Assembly (NCBI GenBank): GCA_049614485.1
Contig: JBMZDR010000001.1
Location: 124,001-188,000, forward strand
Origin: GCA-2733415 sp049614485
GTDB taxonomy: Bacteria; Bacteroidota; Bacteroidia; Flavobacteriales; Flavobacteriaceae
DNA length: 64,000 nt
Direction: 5' to 3'
Numbering within the stretch: position 1 is the first letter of the stretch; every line of letters begins with the position of its first letter. The notes under the pieces are model-generated. The model saw only the letters and a list, made by a program, of their open reading frames with translations, was not told the origin of the DNA and searched no databases. Below are positions 25,709-34,027 of the stretch, piece by piece. A program made the position numbers and the translations under genes.

Positions 25709-26590
25709 ATGACATATAAAATAGCAATACAAGGTATAGAAAGTTCATTTCATCATTTGGCAGCTACTAAATTATTTGATAGCCATCACTTAGAGTTGTT
25801 GAAGTGTGATTCCTTTGAAAATGTAGCAAATTCCTTAAGTAGTTTTAAAGCAGATTACGGTGTTTTAGCCATTGAAAATACTATAGCAGGCTCAATTTTA
25901 CCAAATTACAATTTAATTGATAGTGCTAATTTAATGATATTAGATGAGGTGTATTTAAATATACAGATGCATTTAATGGTTTTAGAAGGACAGTCTATTC
26001 ATGATGTGAAAGAGGTGCACTCGCACCCGGTAGCATTGCTACAATGTAAAGATTATTTGCGAAAGTTTCCACCACAATTTAAAGTTGTGGAGGGAAAAGA
26101 TACAGCATCGGAAGCAAAACGAATTAAAGAGCAAGGTTTGCAAGGAGTGGCTGCAATTGCAGGCGAACAGGTGGCAAAAGAGTTTGGTTTAAAAATACTA
26201 AACCGGAACATTCAAAGTATGAAAAACAATAAAACGCGTTTTGTGCTAGTTGGGCGAAAAAATGAAGTTAAAATTCCTGTTGTTAACAAAGCAACATTAA
26301 AGTTTGAGTTAGACCATCAGGTCGGAAGTTTGTCAAATGTATTGCAATTGTTTAATACATTTCATATTAACCTCACAAAAATTCAATCACTACCAGTATT
26401 TGATTCGCCATGGCAATACGCTTTTTTTATTGATGTTGTTTTTGATGATTATGTGTTGTTTTCAGAGGTTGTCACAATGTTAAAAAAAATCGTTAAACAC
26501 TTTAAAGTCCTTGGGGAGTACAGAACTAATAAAGACAATTGTAAAACTGAAGTCATTAAAAATTTAGAAAACAATTTACAAATTAATTAG
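25709..26590 (+). CDS. pheA: Prephenate dehydratase
   Basis: Converts prephenate to phenylpyruvate, the committed step to Phe. From ATG 25709 it has 293 residues; in-frame TTG 25673 and ATG 25691 are alternatives but add no family sequence. The catalytic domain starts YKIAIQGIESSFHHLAA, includes GVLAIENTIAGSILPNY and ends with the active-site TRF motif in NNKTRFVLVG. A C-terminal ACT domain (~195-275) has GSLSNVL and KIQSLPV in place of the GALV/ESRP motifs that bind feedback-inhibiting Phe. There is no fused chorismate mutase. Expression is probably controlled by the leader at 25525-25665. Confidence 0.92.
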   Translation: MTYKIAIQGIESSFHHLAATKLFDSHHLELLKCDSFENVANSLSSFKADYGVLAIENTIAGSILPNYNLIDSANLMILDEVYLNIQMHLMVLEGQSIHDVKEVHSHPVALLQCKDYLRKFPPQFKVVEGKDTASEAKRIKEQGLQGVAAIAGEQVAKEFGLKILNRNIQSMKNNKTRFVLVGRKNEVKIPVVNKATLKFELDHQVGSLSNVLQLFNTFHINLTKIQSLPVFDSPWQYAFFIDVVFDDYVLFSEVVTMLKKIVKHFKVLGEYRTNKDNCKTEVIKNLENNLQIN

Positions 26591-26652
26591 GCAGATCAAT
26601 TAATTGATTAATAAATAGTAAATTCCCATCTGGGAAAACAGATAACTGTAAA

Positions 26653-27738
26653 ATGGAAAACAAGAAAGAATTACGAACATGGTTGGATGATATGCAATTA
26701 ACACACCCCTTGGTTATTGCAGGGCCTTGTAGCGCGGAAACAGAAGAGCAAGTTTTAAAAATTGCACATCAATTAAAAAATACTGACGCAACAGTGTTAA
26801 GAGCAGGAATTTGGAAACCCAGAACTAGGCCGGGGAATTTTGAAGGCGTAGGAGAAAAAGGACTACAATGGTTGCAAAAAGCCAAAGCTGAAACAGGAAT
26901 GATGACGGCTACTGAAGTTGCAAATCCAGCCCATGTGGCATTAGCTTTAAAATATGACATAGATGTGTTGTGGTTAGGAGCAAGAACTACAGTTAGTCCG
27001 TTTATAGTTCAAGAAATTGCAGATGCTTTAAAAGGAACCGATAAGATTGTTTTGGTTAAAAATCCAATTAATCCAGATTTGCCTCTATGGTTAGGGGCGG
27101 TAGAACGTTTATACGCATCAGATATCAAGAGGTTGGGAGTGATTCATAGAGGGTTTTCCACCTATGAGAAATCTAAATATAGAAACAACCCAGAATGGCA
27201 AATACCTATTGATTTGCAGAATCGTTTTCCGGATTTACCGCTGATTTGTGATCCATCACATATTGCAGGGCGTAGAAATTTAGTGTTTGATATTTGTCAA
27301 ACTGCATTAGACTTAAATTTTAATGGGTTTATGGTAGAAACACATTATGATCCGGATAACGCCTGGTCTGATGCAAAACAGCAAATAACTGTTGAAAATT
27401 TAGTGCAAATGATGATTGATTTGAAAGTAAGAAAAAAACAACACGCTTCAGAGGATTATTTATTTGAATTAAATAAATTAAGGGCTAAAATAGATGTGTT
27501 GGACGATAAGTTGCTTGGGTTGTTGGGAAATAGAATGAAGGTAGCCGATGCAATTGGTGGTTTGAAAAAAGATAATAATGTGTCTATTTTACAATCTTCA
27601 AGATGGAACGAGATTCTAGGAAAAATGATATTACAAGGTGAGGAGAAAAATCTTAGCGAAGAGTTTGTATTGAAGATTTATAAAGCGATTCATCAAGAAT
27701 CAATTAATCACCAGAAGAAAGTAATTAATAAAAATTGA
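26653..27738 (+). CDS. Bifunctional DAHP synthase / chorismate mutase
   Basis: A 361-residue fusion. Residues ~18-260 are a KDO8P/DAHP-synthase-type barrel (VIAGPCSAE, LRAGIWKPRTRPGNFEG, KNPINPDLPLWLGA, DPSHIAGRR) that makes DAHP from PEP and erythrose-4-phosphate. Residues ~270-355 are an AroQ chorismate mutase (LNKLRAKIDVLDDKLLGLLGNRMKVADAIG). The protein thus does the first step of the shikimate pathway and also makes prephenate for the upstream pheA. It follows pheA after 62 bp. As I recall them, related genomes usually have an aminotransferase and tyrA between the two genes; neither is here. Confidence 0.92.
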   Translation: MENKKELRTWLDDMQLTHPLVIAGPCSAETEEQVLKIAHQLKNTDATVLRAGIWKPRTRPGNFEGVGEKGLQWLQKAKAETGMMTATEVANPAHVALALKYDIDVLWLGARTTVSPFIVQEIADALKGTDKIVLVKNPINPDLPLWLGAVERLYASDIKRLGVIHRGFSTYEKSKYRNNPEWQIPIDLQNRFPDLPLICDPSHIAGRRNLVFDICQTALDLNFNGFMVETHYDPDNAWSDAKQQITVENLVQMMIDLKVRKKQHASEDYLFELNKLRAKIDVLDDKLLGLLGNRMKVADAIGGLKKDNNVSILQSSRWNEILGKMILQGEEKNLSEEFVLKIYKAIHQESINHQKKVINKN

Positions 27739-27764
27739 TTAGTAAAAAAAACAATGTAGTTTTG
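27735..27764 (+). promoter_or_regulatory. Promoter of rsgA, possibly leaderless
   Basis: TTG (27735-27737), 19 bp, TAGTTTTG (27757-27764): consensus sequence and spacing. The rsgA ATG follows only 4 bp after the box, so the predicted transcript would begin at or next to the start codon. Confidence 0.6.
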
Positions 27765-27768
27765 TTGT

Positions 27769-28719
27769 ATGACAGGAACAGTTTATAAATCTACAGGAAG
27801 TTGGTATACGGTAAAAACCGATGAAGGGGTGATTTATAAATGCCGTATGAAAGGGAAATTTCGCATCAAAGGCATTAAAAGTACAAATCCAATTGCGGTT
27901 GGTGATATAGTTGATTTTACTGTTGAAGAAAAGAACAATGAAGAAACGGGAGTAATACATAAAATTCACGACAGAAAAAATTACATTATTCGTAAATCTG
28001 TAAACTTATCTAAACGGATACATATAATTGCATCTAATATTGATCAAGTTTTTTTGTTGATTACATTAAATAATCCACCAACTTTCACAAGTTTTATTGA
28101 TCGTTTTCTTGCAACTACAGAGGCGTATAATGTTAAAACTGTATTGCTGTTTAATAAAGTTGATGTGTACAACCAAGAAGAAATAGGTGAAATACGATAT
28201 CTCGCAGATTTATACCGATCTGTGGGATATGAATGTGTTGGTGTGTCGGCTTTAGAAGGTAAAAATGTAGACAAAGTAAAAGAGATGATGCTTGGTAAAA
28301 CCAGTATGTTTGTTGGGCATTCTGGAGTTGGAAAATCGACTCTGGTTAATACTATAGAATCGACTTTAGATATAAAAACACAACAGATTTCATCACAGCA
28401 TAGCCAGGGACAACATACCACTACATTTGCTGAAATGTTTGACTTGTCTTTTGATGCTCGAATTATTGACACACCTGGTATTAAAGGCTTTGGAATTGTT
28501 GATATGGAAAAGGAAGAGATTACAGATTATTTTCCTGAATTCTTCGCATTAAAACAAAATTGTAAATTCAATAATTGCTTACATATTGAAGAACCACATT
28601 GTGCGGTAAAAGCAGCTTTAGAAAATGATGAGGTGTCTTATTCACGTTATAAAAGTTATGTGCAAATGATTGAAGGCGATGAGGAACATTACCGTATAGA
28701 TGATCATAAAAAAGATTAA
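27769..28719 (+). CDS. rsgA: Ribosome small subunit-dependent GTPase A
   Basis: RsgA (YjeQ) helps mature the 30S subunit by probing the decoding site. The 316-residue protein shows the family order: an N-terminal OB fold (MTGTVYKSTGSWYTVKTDEG onward), then a circularly permuted GTPase with G4 NKVD (LLFNKVDVYN) before G1 GHSGVGKST and G3 DTPGIKGFG, and a C-terminal zinc finger (CKFNNCLHIEEPHCAV). It lies 30 bp after the DAHP synthase gene, 5 bp before dtd, and has its own promoter. Confidence 0.95.
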   Translation: MTGTVYKSTGSWYTVKTDEGVIYKCRMKGKFRIKGIKSTNPIAVGDIVDFTVEEKNNEETGVIHKIHDRKNYIIRKSVNLSKRIHIIASNIDQVFLLITLNNPPTFTSFIDRFLATTEAYNVKTVLLFNKVDVYNQEEIGEIRYLADLYRSVGYECVGVSALEGKNVDKVKEMMLGKTSMFVGHSGVGKSTLVNTIESTLDIKTQQISSQHSQGQHTTTFAEMFDLSFDARIIDTPGIKGFGIVDMEKEEITDYFPEFFALKQNCKFNNCLHIEEPHCAVKAALENDEVSYSRYKSYVQMIEGDEEHYRIDDHKKD

Positions 28720-28724
28720 TTTTT

Positions 28725-29177
28725 ATGAGAGTGGTTTTACAGCGTGTTACTGAAGCGTCAGTAAAAATTTCTGAAACTCTAGTTGCAGAAATAAATGGTG
28801 GACTTGTAATTTTATTAGGAATTGAGTCTGAAGATACTCTAGATGATGTCAAATGGTTGTCGGCTAAAATAGCAAAATTAAGAATTTTTTCAGATGCTGA
28901 TGGGTTGATGAACACCTCAGTTTTAGAGTGTAATGGAGAGGTGGTTTTGGTTAGTCAATTTACATTATTTGCAAGCACTAAAAAAGGCAATAGACCAGGG
29001 TTTACACGTTCTGCTAAGCCAGAAATAGCAATTCCGCTATATCAATCATTTATAAAACAATTGGAGTCAGATATAGGAAAACCTATTCAGACTGGAGAAT
29101 TTGGAGCTGATATGAAAGTTTCGTTAGTTAATGATGGTCCTGTGACAATTGTAATTGATACCAAAAATAAAGAGTAA
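28725..29177 (+). CDS. dtd: D-aminoacyl-tRNA deacylase
   Basis: Removes D-amino acids (and glycine mischarged on tRNA-Ala) from tRNA; it acts as a cytoplasmic dimer. The 150-residue length is standard. The start MRVVLQRVTEASVKI, the catalytic-face SQFTLFAS motif and the cross-subunit Gly-cisPro motif in VNDGPVTIVID are all intact. It follows rsgA by 5 bp, so the pair is co-transcribed. Confidence 0.95.
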   Translation: MRVVLQRVTEASVKISETLVAEINGGLVILLGIESEDTLDDVKWLSAKIAKLRIFSDADGLMNTSVLECNGEVVLVSQFTLFASTKKGNRPGFTRSAKPEIAIPLYQSFIKQLESDIGKPIQTGEFGADMKVSLVNDGPVTIVIDTKNKE

Positions 29178-29285
29178 GCCCAGCTTTTGTGATTTATCGA
29201 TTATTCGAGTGCTTTGTCGAATAGATGGGTTTAATTAAATTCATTTTTATACATTACTGATTATTAATTAATTAAATTTTTTTTC

Positions 29286-30419
29286 ATGAAATATGTGTAT
29301 CTAATGTTGTTAGTTCTGTGTGTTAGTTGTTCTCTAGATGATGAACAGCAATCATCACAAGAATTAAGAGTTGGTAAAGTTGTAGGTAAAGTTGTGTTAA
29401 ACAACTCTAGTTCGGTAGCAAGAGCTTTAATATTTCATGATAGTAATGGTGAAATTTCATACACCTATTCTGATACAAATGGCGATTTTGAATTAACAAT
29501 ACCAGCAGGAGAAGGAGAGCTTCATATTCAAACAGGAGACGGTAAGCTGTTTAGAACTGTGTCAACAGTAACAATAGCTGAAGATGATGTATTAGATTTA
29601 ACAGGAGATGCTAGGCTGACCTTAACACAGCAGGCTAATATTGGGTATTTAGCTGGAGCGTTTGATTCTATACAGGATTTGGTTACAGAAATGGGTTATT
29701 CAATTTCAGAAGTTACTGTAGCCGATTTAGGTTCTGCCGACTTATATGATCAATATGATGCCATTTTTTTAAATTGTGATTTAGCAACTTTTGATGATGC
29801 TACGAATGCAAATATGATTAATTATGTTGCTCAAGGTGGTAGTTTATATGCTTCAGATTTTGCCATAGGGTACTATTTGGGAGAAGATAATTTTACCGGT
29901 GCAGATTGTGGCGATAGACCAGGAGGGTTTATTGATGATGCTACTATATGTACAGAAAAAACAGGTCAAAGACCTGCATTGTATGATAGTCCAGTATTAT
30001 CAGAAGAGTATCAAACTGTTTTGGGAAAAACAGAAATGGATATCGATTCGGGTGTGTGGACAATTGTACATGAAATTGATACAAATTTTTGGGAAGTATT
30101 AGTAGAAGATACCTTGGGAACACCTTTAGTGATAAAAACAAATAGTGTTACTAGTCCAAATGTAACACCTTTAAATGATGCTAATGGCAACTGGGTAACA
30201 CTATGTCATATTCCGCCAGGGAATCCTAATAACCCAATAACGATAACTGTGAGTGCGGCAGCCGCAGATGCTCATCTTGCTCATGGTGATAGTCTAGGAG
30301 AATGTGGAAGCGCACAATCAGGTAGTGTCTATTATACAACATTTGAGAACCACCAATCTGGGCCTTCTGCAATTGCAGATGTTAAAAAAATACTAGAACA
30401 TATTATTTTAAGTCTATAG
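29286..30419 (+). CDS. Surface lipoprotein with regulatory-like, amidotransferase-like and CHxPPG domains
   Basis: A 377-residue lipoprotein (signal MKYVYLMLLVLCVSCS, Cys15). Residues ~30-110 resemble a carboxypeptidase-regulatory-like sandwich (VVGKVVLNNSSSVARALIF, YSDTNGDFELTIPAG). Residues ~115-200 look like a class I amidotransferase/ThuA-like alpha-beta fold (IGYLAGAFDSIQDLV, DQYDAIFLNCD, NYVAQGGSLYASDF), completed near the C-terminus by GSVYYTTFENHQ. Inserted at ~305-340 is a CHIPPGNPNNP...HLAHGD...GEC module found in assorted secreted proteins, probably disulfide-closed. Function unknown; probably exported. It ends at a strong terminator. Confidence 0.6.
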   Translation: MKYVYLMLLVLCVSCSLDDEQQSSQELRVGKVVGKVVLNNSSSVARALIFHDSNGEISYTYSDTNGDFELTIPAGEGELHIQTGDGKLFRTVSTVTIAEDDVLDLTGDARLTLTQQANIGYLAGAFDSIQDLVTEMGYSISEVTVADLGSADLYDQYDAIFLNCDLATFDDATNANMINYVAQGGSLYASDFAIGYYLGEDNFTGADCGDRPGGFIDDATICTEKTGQRPALYDSPVLSEEYQTVLGKTEMDIDSGVWTIVHEIDTNFWEVLVEDTLGTPLVIKTNSVTSPNVTPLNDANGNWVTLCHIPPGNPNNPITITVSAAAADAHLAHGDSLGECGSAQSGSVYYTTFENHQSGPSAIADVKKILEHIILSL

Positions 30420-30438
30420 GATACAGTTTAAAATTAAG

Positions 30439-30474
30439 AAAAGGCTCAAGATAATTTCTCTTGAGCCTTTTTTA
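30439..30474 (+). terminator. Intrinsic terminator of the 29286 lipoprotein gene
   Basis: AAGGCTCAAGA / TCTTGAGCCTT arms, 7-nt loop, then TTTTT; 20 bp after the stop codon. Confidence 0.88.
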
Positions 30475-30488
30475 TGTGCTAAACTTAA

Positions 30489-30496
30489 TATATTTG
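30489..30496 (+). promoter_or_regulatory. -7 box TATATTTG upstream of the YdjM-like gene
   Basis: Perfect TAnnTTTG, 14 bp before the ATG at 30511, implying a leader of under 10 nt. A TTG 25 bp upstream is slightly too far. Confidence 0.45.
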
Positions 30497-30510
30497 TTGA
30501 AAAAAAAGTA

Positions 30511-31041
30511 ATGGCGTCAGTATTTGGTCATGCATTGGTAGGTGGGACATTGTCAAAAATACTTGATAAGAAAAGTTCTAGAATATTGTACGTGTTAGCA
30601 ATACTTTCTGCAATCCTTCCAGACTTAGATGTTATATCTTTTAAATTAGGATATCCATACGAACATTGGTTAGGGCATAGAGGGGTTACACATTCAATTT
30701 TTTTTGCTGTACTTTGGTCATTATTGATAAGTGTTTTTTTTGGAAAATCTAACAAGCTATTATTTTTTGTAGTTGTGTTTTTATCAACCTTATCACATGC
30801 TGTACTTGATGCAATGACAAACGGAGGGTTAGGAGTAGGCTTTTTTATTCCATTTGAAAATACACGCTATTTTTTTGAATGTAGGCCAATACAAGTATCG
30901 CCTATAGGGATTAACAGATTTTTTTCAGAATGGGGATTGCGAGTAATTATAAGTGAATTAATATGGATAGGATTGCCATGTGCGGTGATTCTAATTGGTA
31001 ATAAAATAAGAAACAAATGGATATTAAAAATGCACAATTAG
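30511..31041 (+). CDS. YdjM-like membrane-bound metal-dependent hydrolase
   Basis: A 176-residue inner-membrane protein of the YdjM/YbcI (DUF457) family. It starts MASVFGHALVGGTLSKIL, has an acidic ILPDLDVIS motif and the HRGVTHSIFFAVLWSL motif, then LSHAVLDAMTNGG: the His/Asp-rich pattern thought to bind metal. Four hydrophobic segments are visible (~25-42, 66-90, 92-110, 145-165). A C-terminal basic end overlaps the next gene by 25 bp. Catalytic activity is inferred from the family name only; the substrate is unknown. Confidence 0.8.
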   Translation: MASVFGHALVGGTLSKILDKKSSRILYVLAILSAILPDLDVISFKLGYPYEHWLGHRGVTHSIFFAVLWSLLISVFFGKSNKLLFFVVVFLSTLSHAVLDAMTNGGLGVGFFIPFENTRYFFECRPIQVSPIGINRFFSEWGLRVIISELIWIGLPCAVILIGNKIRNKWILKMHN

Positions 31042-31343
31042 ACGTAGATAACTGGATTAAAAACCATGGTGTTCGTTATTTTAATGAGTTAACTAATATG
31101 GCACAATTAACCGAAGAGGTTGGTGAAGTAGCCAGAATTATTGCCCGTCGTTATGGGGAGCAAAGTGAAAAAGAAAGCGATAAGAATAAAGATTTAGGTG
31201 AAGAGTTGGCAGATGTTATGTTTGTTGTACTTTGTTTAGCAAATCAAACAGGAATAGATTTACAGGATGCGTTTGATAAAAAACTTGATTTAAAAACAAA
31301 ACGTGATCACGACAGACATCATAATAATGAAAAACTAAAATAA
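31017..31343 (+). CDS. MazG-like nucleotide pyrophosphohydrolase
   Basis: A 108-residue all-alpha NTP pyrophosphatase. The metal-binding EExxE/ExxD pattern is present: LTEEVGEVARIIARRYGEQ and DLGEELADVMFVVLCLA. It probably hydrolyses non-canonical NTPs in the cytoplasm; the exact substrate (dCTP-type, dUTP-type or oxidised nucleotides) cannot be read off. The ATG at 31017 lies inside the YdjM-like gene, and the stop overlaps the next start (TAATG), so translation is coupled through this small operon. Confidence 0.83.
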   Translation: MDIKNAQLDVDNWIKNHGVRYFNELTNMAQLTEEVGEVARIIARRYGEQSEKESDKNKDLGEELADVMFVVLCLANQTGIDLQDAFDKKLDLKTKRDHDRHHNNEKLK

Positions 31344-31576
31344 TGAGTCAAAAACTAGTAACAACTTCTCTGTTAAAATTAGGATTACGATTTTCAACCG
31401 TATTTTTTATTGTTGCCGTAATTATAAAAGTTTTTATCAGTGCCCTTACACAAGAGTTTTCAGTGTATGTGCAAACACCAGAATTTAAAAACTACATTAT
31501 TGTTTTGGCAATATTTTCATTAGTTTACGGCTTTTTAATGGCGCATTTTCAGTTAAAAAAACATAAAAAGAAGTAA
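31343..31576 (+). CDS. Small two-helix membrane protein
   Basis: A 77-residue protein with two hydrophobic helices (~14-34 and ~50-68) and a Lys/His-rich C-terminus (LKKHKKK), so both ends probably face the cytoplasm. I do not recognise a characterised family. It is tightly packed: its ATG overlaps the stop of the MazG-like gene and its stop overlaps the aroA ATG (TAATG). Such small proteins at this position look conserved in style in flavobacteria, but I cannot verify it. Confidence 0.7.
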   Translation: MSQKLVTTSLLKLGLRFSTVFFIVAVIIKVFISALTQEFSVYVQTPEFKNYIIVLAIFSLVYGFLMAHFQLKKHKKK

Positions 31577-32811
31577 TGGATTTAAAGCTCAATAAATCTG
31601 AAGTATACCCTTTTAATAAGGTGATAATTACGGGGTCTAAGTCAGAGGCTAATAGAATATTGATTCTTCAAGCTTTATTTGAGAACCTAGAAATTGAAAA
31701 CCTATCTAACTCTGATGACACTCAAGTGCTTCAAAAAGCATTGTCTTCTGAAGATGAGGTTGTTGATGTGCATCACGCAGGAACTGCGATGCGATTTTTA
31801 ACAGCGTATTTGGCTGTTAAAGTGAATAAAGAATGTGTGTTAACAGGTTCGTCAAGAATGAAGGAACGACCAATAGGTGTTTTAGTTGACGCCCTAAGAA
31901 GTCTTGGTGCAGATATTTCTTATAAAGAAAATGAAGGCTTCCCGCCACTGCTAATTAAAGGAAAAACATTAGATATAAATTATGTGAACCTAAAAGCAGA
32001 TGTGTCTAGTCAATACATATCTGCATTGTTATTGATAGCACCAGCTTTAAAAAACGGATTGAAATTAACTCTTGAAGGAGAGGTAACGTCTATTCCGTAT
32101 ATAAAGATGACCTTAAGTTTGTTAAATGAATTAGGTGTTAAAACTGAATTTGTTGATAATATTATAAAAGTTGAGCCAAAATCAGATGCAGTTGAGGTAC
32201 TACGCAATAAGGTTTTTATTGTAGAATCTGACTGGAGCTCTGCTTCATATTTTTACAGTATTGTTGCGTTGTCTGAAATTGGAACAACAATTGAATTGTC
32301 ATTTTATAAAAAAAACTCTTTACAAGGTGATAGCAGTTTGGCAGCTATTTACAAAGAGTTTGGTGTGACAACTAAATTCAGCTCCAATTCAATACATTTA
32401 ACGAAAACAGATAGCGGTATAAGTGATAAATCATTCAATTTAAATAGCTCACCAGACATAGCGCAAACAATTGTGGTAACTGCTTTTGCCATGGGATTGT
32501 CATGTGATTTATATGGCTTGCATACGTTAAAAATAAAAGAAACAGACCGTTTGGAAGCTTTGAAAAATGAGTTGACAAAGTTGGGGGCAAAAATATCTGT
32601 TACTAATAAATCATTGCATTTAAAGCAAACCAAAAGTATTAAGTCAGCAGTCCAAATTGAAACATATCAAGACCATAGAATGGCTATGGCCTTTGCACCA
32701 CTAGCTTTAAAAACAGATGTGATTATTAAGGATTCAGAAGTAGTTTCAAAGTCTTATCCTGAGTTTTGGAATGACTTAAAATTACTCGGAATTCAAATAA
32801 ATAAAATATAA
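31576..32811 (+). CDS. aroA: 3-phosphoshikimate 1-carboxyvinyltransferase (EPSP synthase)
   Basis: Adds enolpyruvyl from PEP to shikimate-3-phosphate, the sixth shikimate-pathway step. The 411-residue protein shows TGSKSEANRILILQAL (substrate Lys/Ser loop), HHAGTAMRFLTAYLAV (glyphosate/PEP loop), GSSRMKERPI, SSQYISALLL, and the C-terminal KIKETDRLEALKNEL and DHRMAMAFAPLAL motifs. It is slightly shorter than the E. coli enzyme (427), as usual in Bacteroidetes. It connects the aromatic pathway of the upstream operon with queA downstream. Confidence 0.95.
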   Translation: MDLKLNKSEVYPFNKVIITGSKSEANRILILQALFENLEIENLSNSDDTQVLQKALSSEDEVVDVHHAGTAMRFLTAYLAVKVNKECVLTGSSRMKERPIGVLVDALRSLGADISYKENEGFPPLLIKGKTLDINYVNLKADVSSQYISALLLIAPALKNGLKLTLEGEVTSIPYIKMTLSLLNELGVKTEFVDNIIKVEPKSDAVEVLRNKVFIVESDWSSASYFYSIVALSEIGTTIELSFYKKNSLQGDSSLAAIYKEFGVTTKFSSNSIHLTKTDSGISDKSFNLNSSPDIAQTIVVTAFAMGLSCDLYGLHTLKIKETDRLEALKNELTKLGAKISVTNKSLHLKQTKSIKSAVQIETYQDHRMAMAFAPLALKTDVIIKDSEVVSKSYPEFWNDLKLLGIQINKI

Positions 32812-32876
32812 TTGCTAATTTACTTGACAACCCCTATGTTCAGATTGTATATTAGCAGTCTAAATTAAATAGGTAC

Positions 32877-33926
32877 ATGAAATTATCACAATTCGATTTT
32901 GAACTTCCAGAAGAATTATTATCTGAACGTCCAGCAGAAAACAGAGATGAATCTCGTTTAATGGTCTTGAATAGGGCAGAACAAACTATTGAACACAAAC
33001 AGTTCAAAGATTTAATCAATTATTTTGATGAAGATGATGTGATGGTGTTGAATAATACTAAGGTTTTTCCTGCGCGTTTATTTGGTAGCAAAGAAAAAAC
33101 TGGAGCAAGAATTGAAGTGTTTTTATTACGTGAGTTAAGTAAAGAGCAACGTCTTTGGGATGTTTTAGTAGATCCTGCTAGAAAGATACGAATAGGTAAC
33201 AAATTGTATTTTGGAGAAGACCAAGCTTTAGTTGCCGAGGTTATTGATAATACAACCTCTAGAGGTAGAACACTTCGTTTTTTATATGACGGCGGATATG
33301 AGGAATTTAGAGAAAAACTAGGTGAATTAGGTGTAACACCATTGCCAAAATATATTAAAAGAGATGTTGAGCCAGAAGATAAAGAACGTTACCAAACTAT
33401 TTATGCTAAGCATGAAGGAGCAGTAGCAGCACCAACAGCTGGATTGCATTTTTCTAAGCATTTATTAAAGCGTTTAGAAATAAAAGGAGTTAATTTTGCT
33501 GAGGTAACTTTACATATTGGTTTAGGGACTTTTAATCCTGTTGAGGTGGAAGACTTGTCTAAACACAAGATGGACTCTGAAGAAATGGTTATTGAAGCAC
33601 CCGCTGTTGAAACTATTAATAAGGCTAAGGCTAGGAAAAAAAGAGTATGTGCCGTTGGAACTACAGTAATGAGAGCATTAGAGAGTTCAGTGTCTTCTAA
33701 CCGTACATTAAATGAATTTGAAGGGTGGACAAACAAATACATTCATCCGCCCCATGATTTTAGTATTGCTAATTGTATGATTACAAATTTCCATACACCA
33801 AAATCAACCTTATTGATGATGGTAGCTGCATTTGCAGACTATGACTTTGTAATGAAAGCGTATGACGAAGCGATAAAAGAAGGTTATAACTTTTATTCAT
33901 ATGGTGACGCTATGTTGATCATATAA
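32877..33926 (+). CDS. queA: S-adenosylmethionine:tRNA ribosyltransferase-isomerase
   Basis: Transfers and isomerises the ribose of SAM to 7-aminomethyl-deazaguanosine in tRNA, forming epoxyqueuosine. The 349-residue protein begins MKLSQFDFELPEELLSERPA and carries RPAENRDESRLMVL, VFPARLFG, VAAPTAGLHFS, VTLHIGLGTFNPV, and TNFHTPKSTLLMMVAAF, all signature blocks of QueA. The start is the ATG at 32877. Upstream a TTGACA-N18-TATATT pair (32824-32853) might be a promoter but does not match the group consensus. Confidence 0.96.
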   Translation: MKLSQFDFELPEELLSERPAENRDESRLMVLNRAEQTIEHKQFKDLINYFDEDDVMVLNNTKVFPARLFGSKEKTGARIEVFLLRELSKEQRLWDVLVDPARKIRIGNKLYFGEDQALVAEVIDNTTSRGRTLRFLYDGGYEEFREKLGELGVTPLPKYIKRDVEPEDKERYQTIYAKHEGAVAAPTAGLHFSKHLLKRLEIKGVNFAEVTLHIGLGTFNPVEVEDLSKHKMDSEEMVIEAPAVETINKAKARKKRVCAVGTTVMRALESSVSSNRTLNEFEGWTNKYIHPPHDFSIANCMITNFHTPKSTLLMMVAAFADYDFVMKAYDEAIKEGYNFYSYGDAMLII

Positions 33927-33948
33927 TTTTAAGAGAACAAATATTTTA

Positions 33949-33984
33949 AAAAGGTTCACTAGTTATAGTGAACCTTTTTTTATT
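33949..33984 (+). terminator. Intrinsic terminator of queA
   Basis: AAGGTTCACT / AGTGAACCTT arms with a 6-nt loop, then seven T residues; 24 bp after the queA stop. The GTG at 33968, which would extend dnaG, lies within this hairpin. Confidence 0.88.
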
Positions 33985-34027
33985 TATATTATTTAGTACA
34001 TTTACATTCTTAAAATCTTGTTTTAAA

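Noticed and set aside
29202..29223. TATTCGA / TCGAATA hairpin after dtd, considered as a terminator
   Set aside because: Only 7 bp and no following T-run on either strand.
32824..32853. TTGACA-N18-TATATT upstream of queA as a sigma-70 type promoter
   Set aside because: Does not match the TAnnTTTG consensus of this phylum; kept only as a remark.
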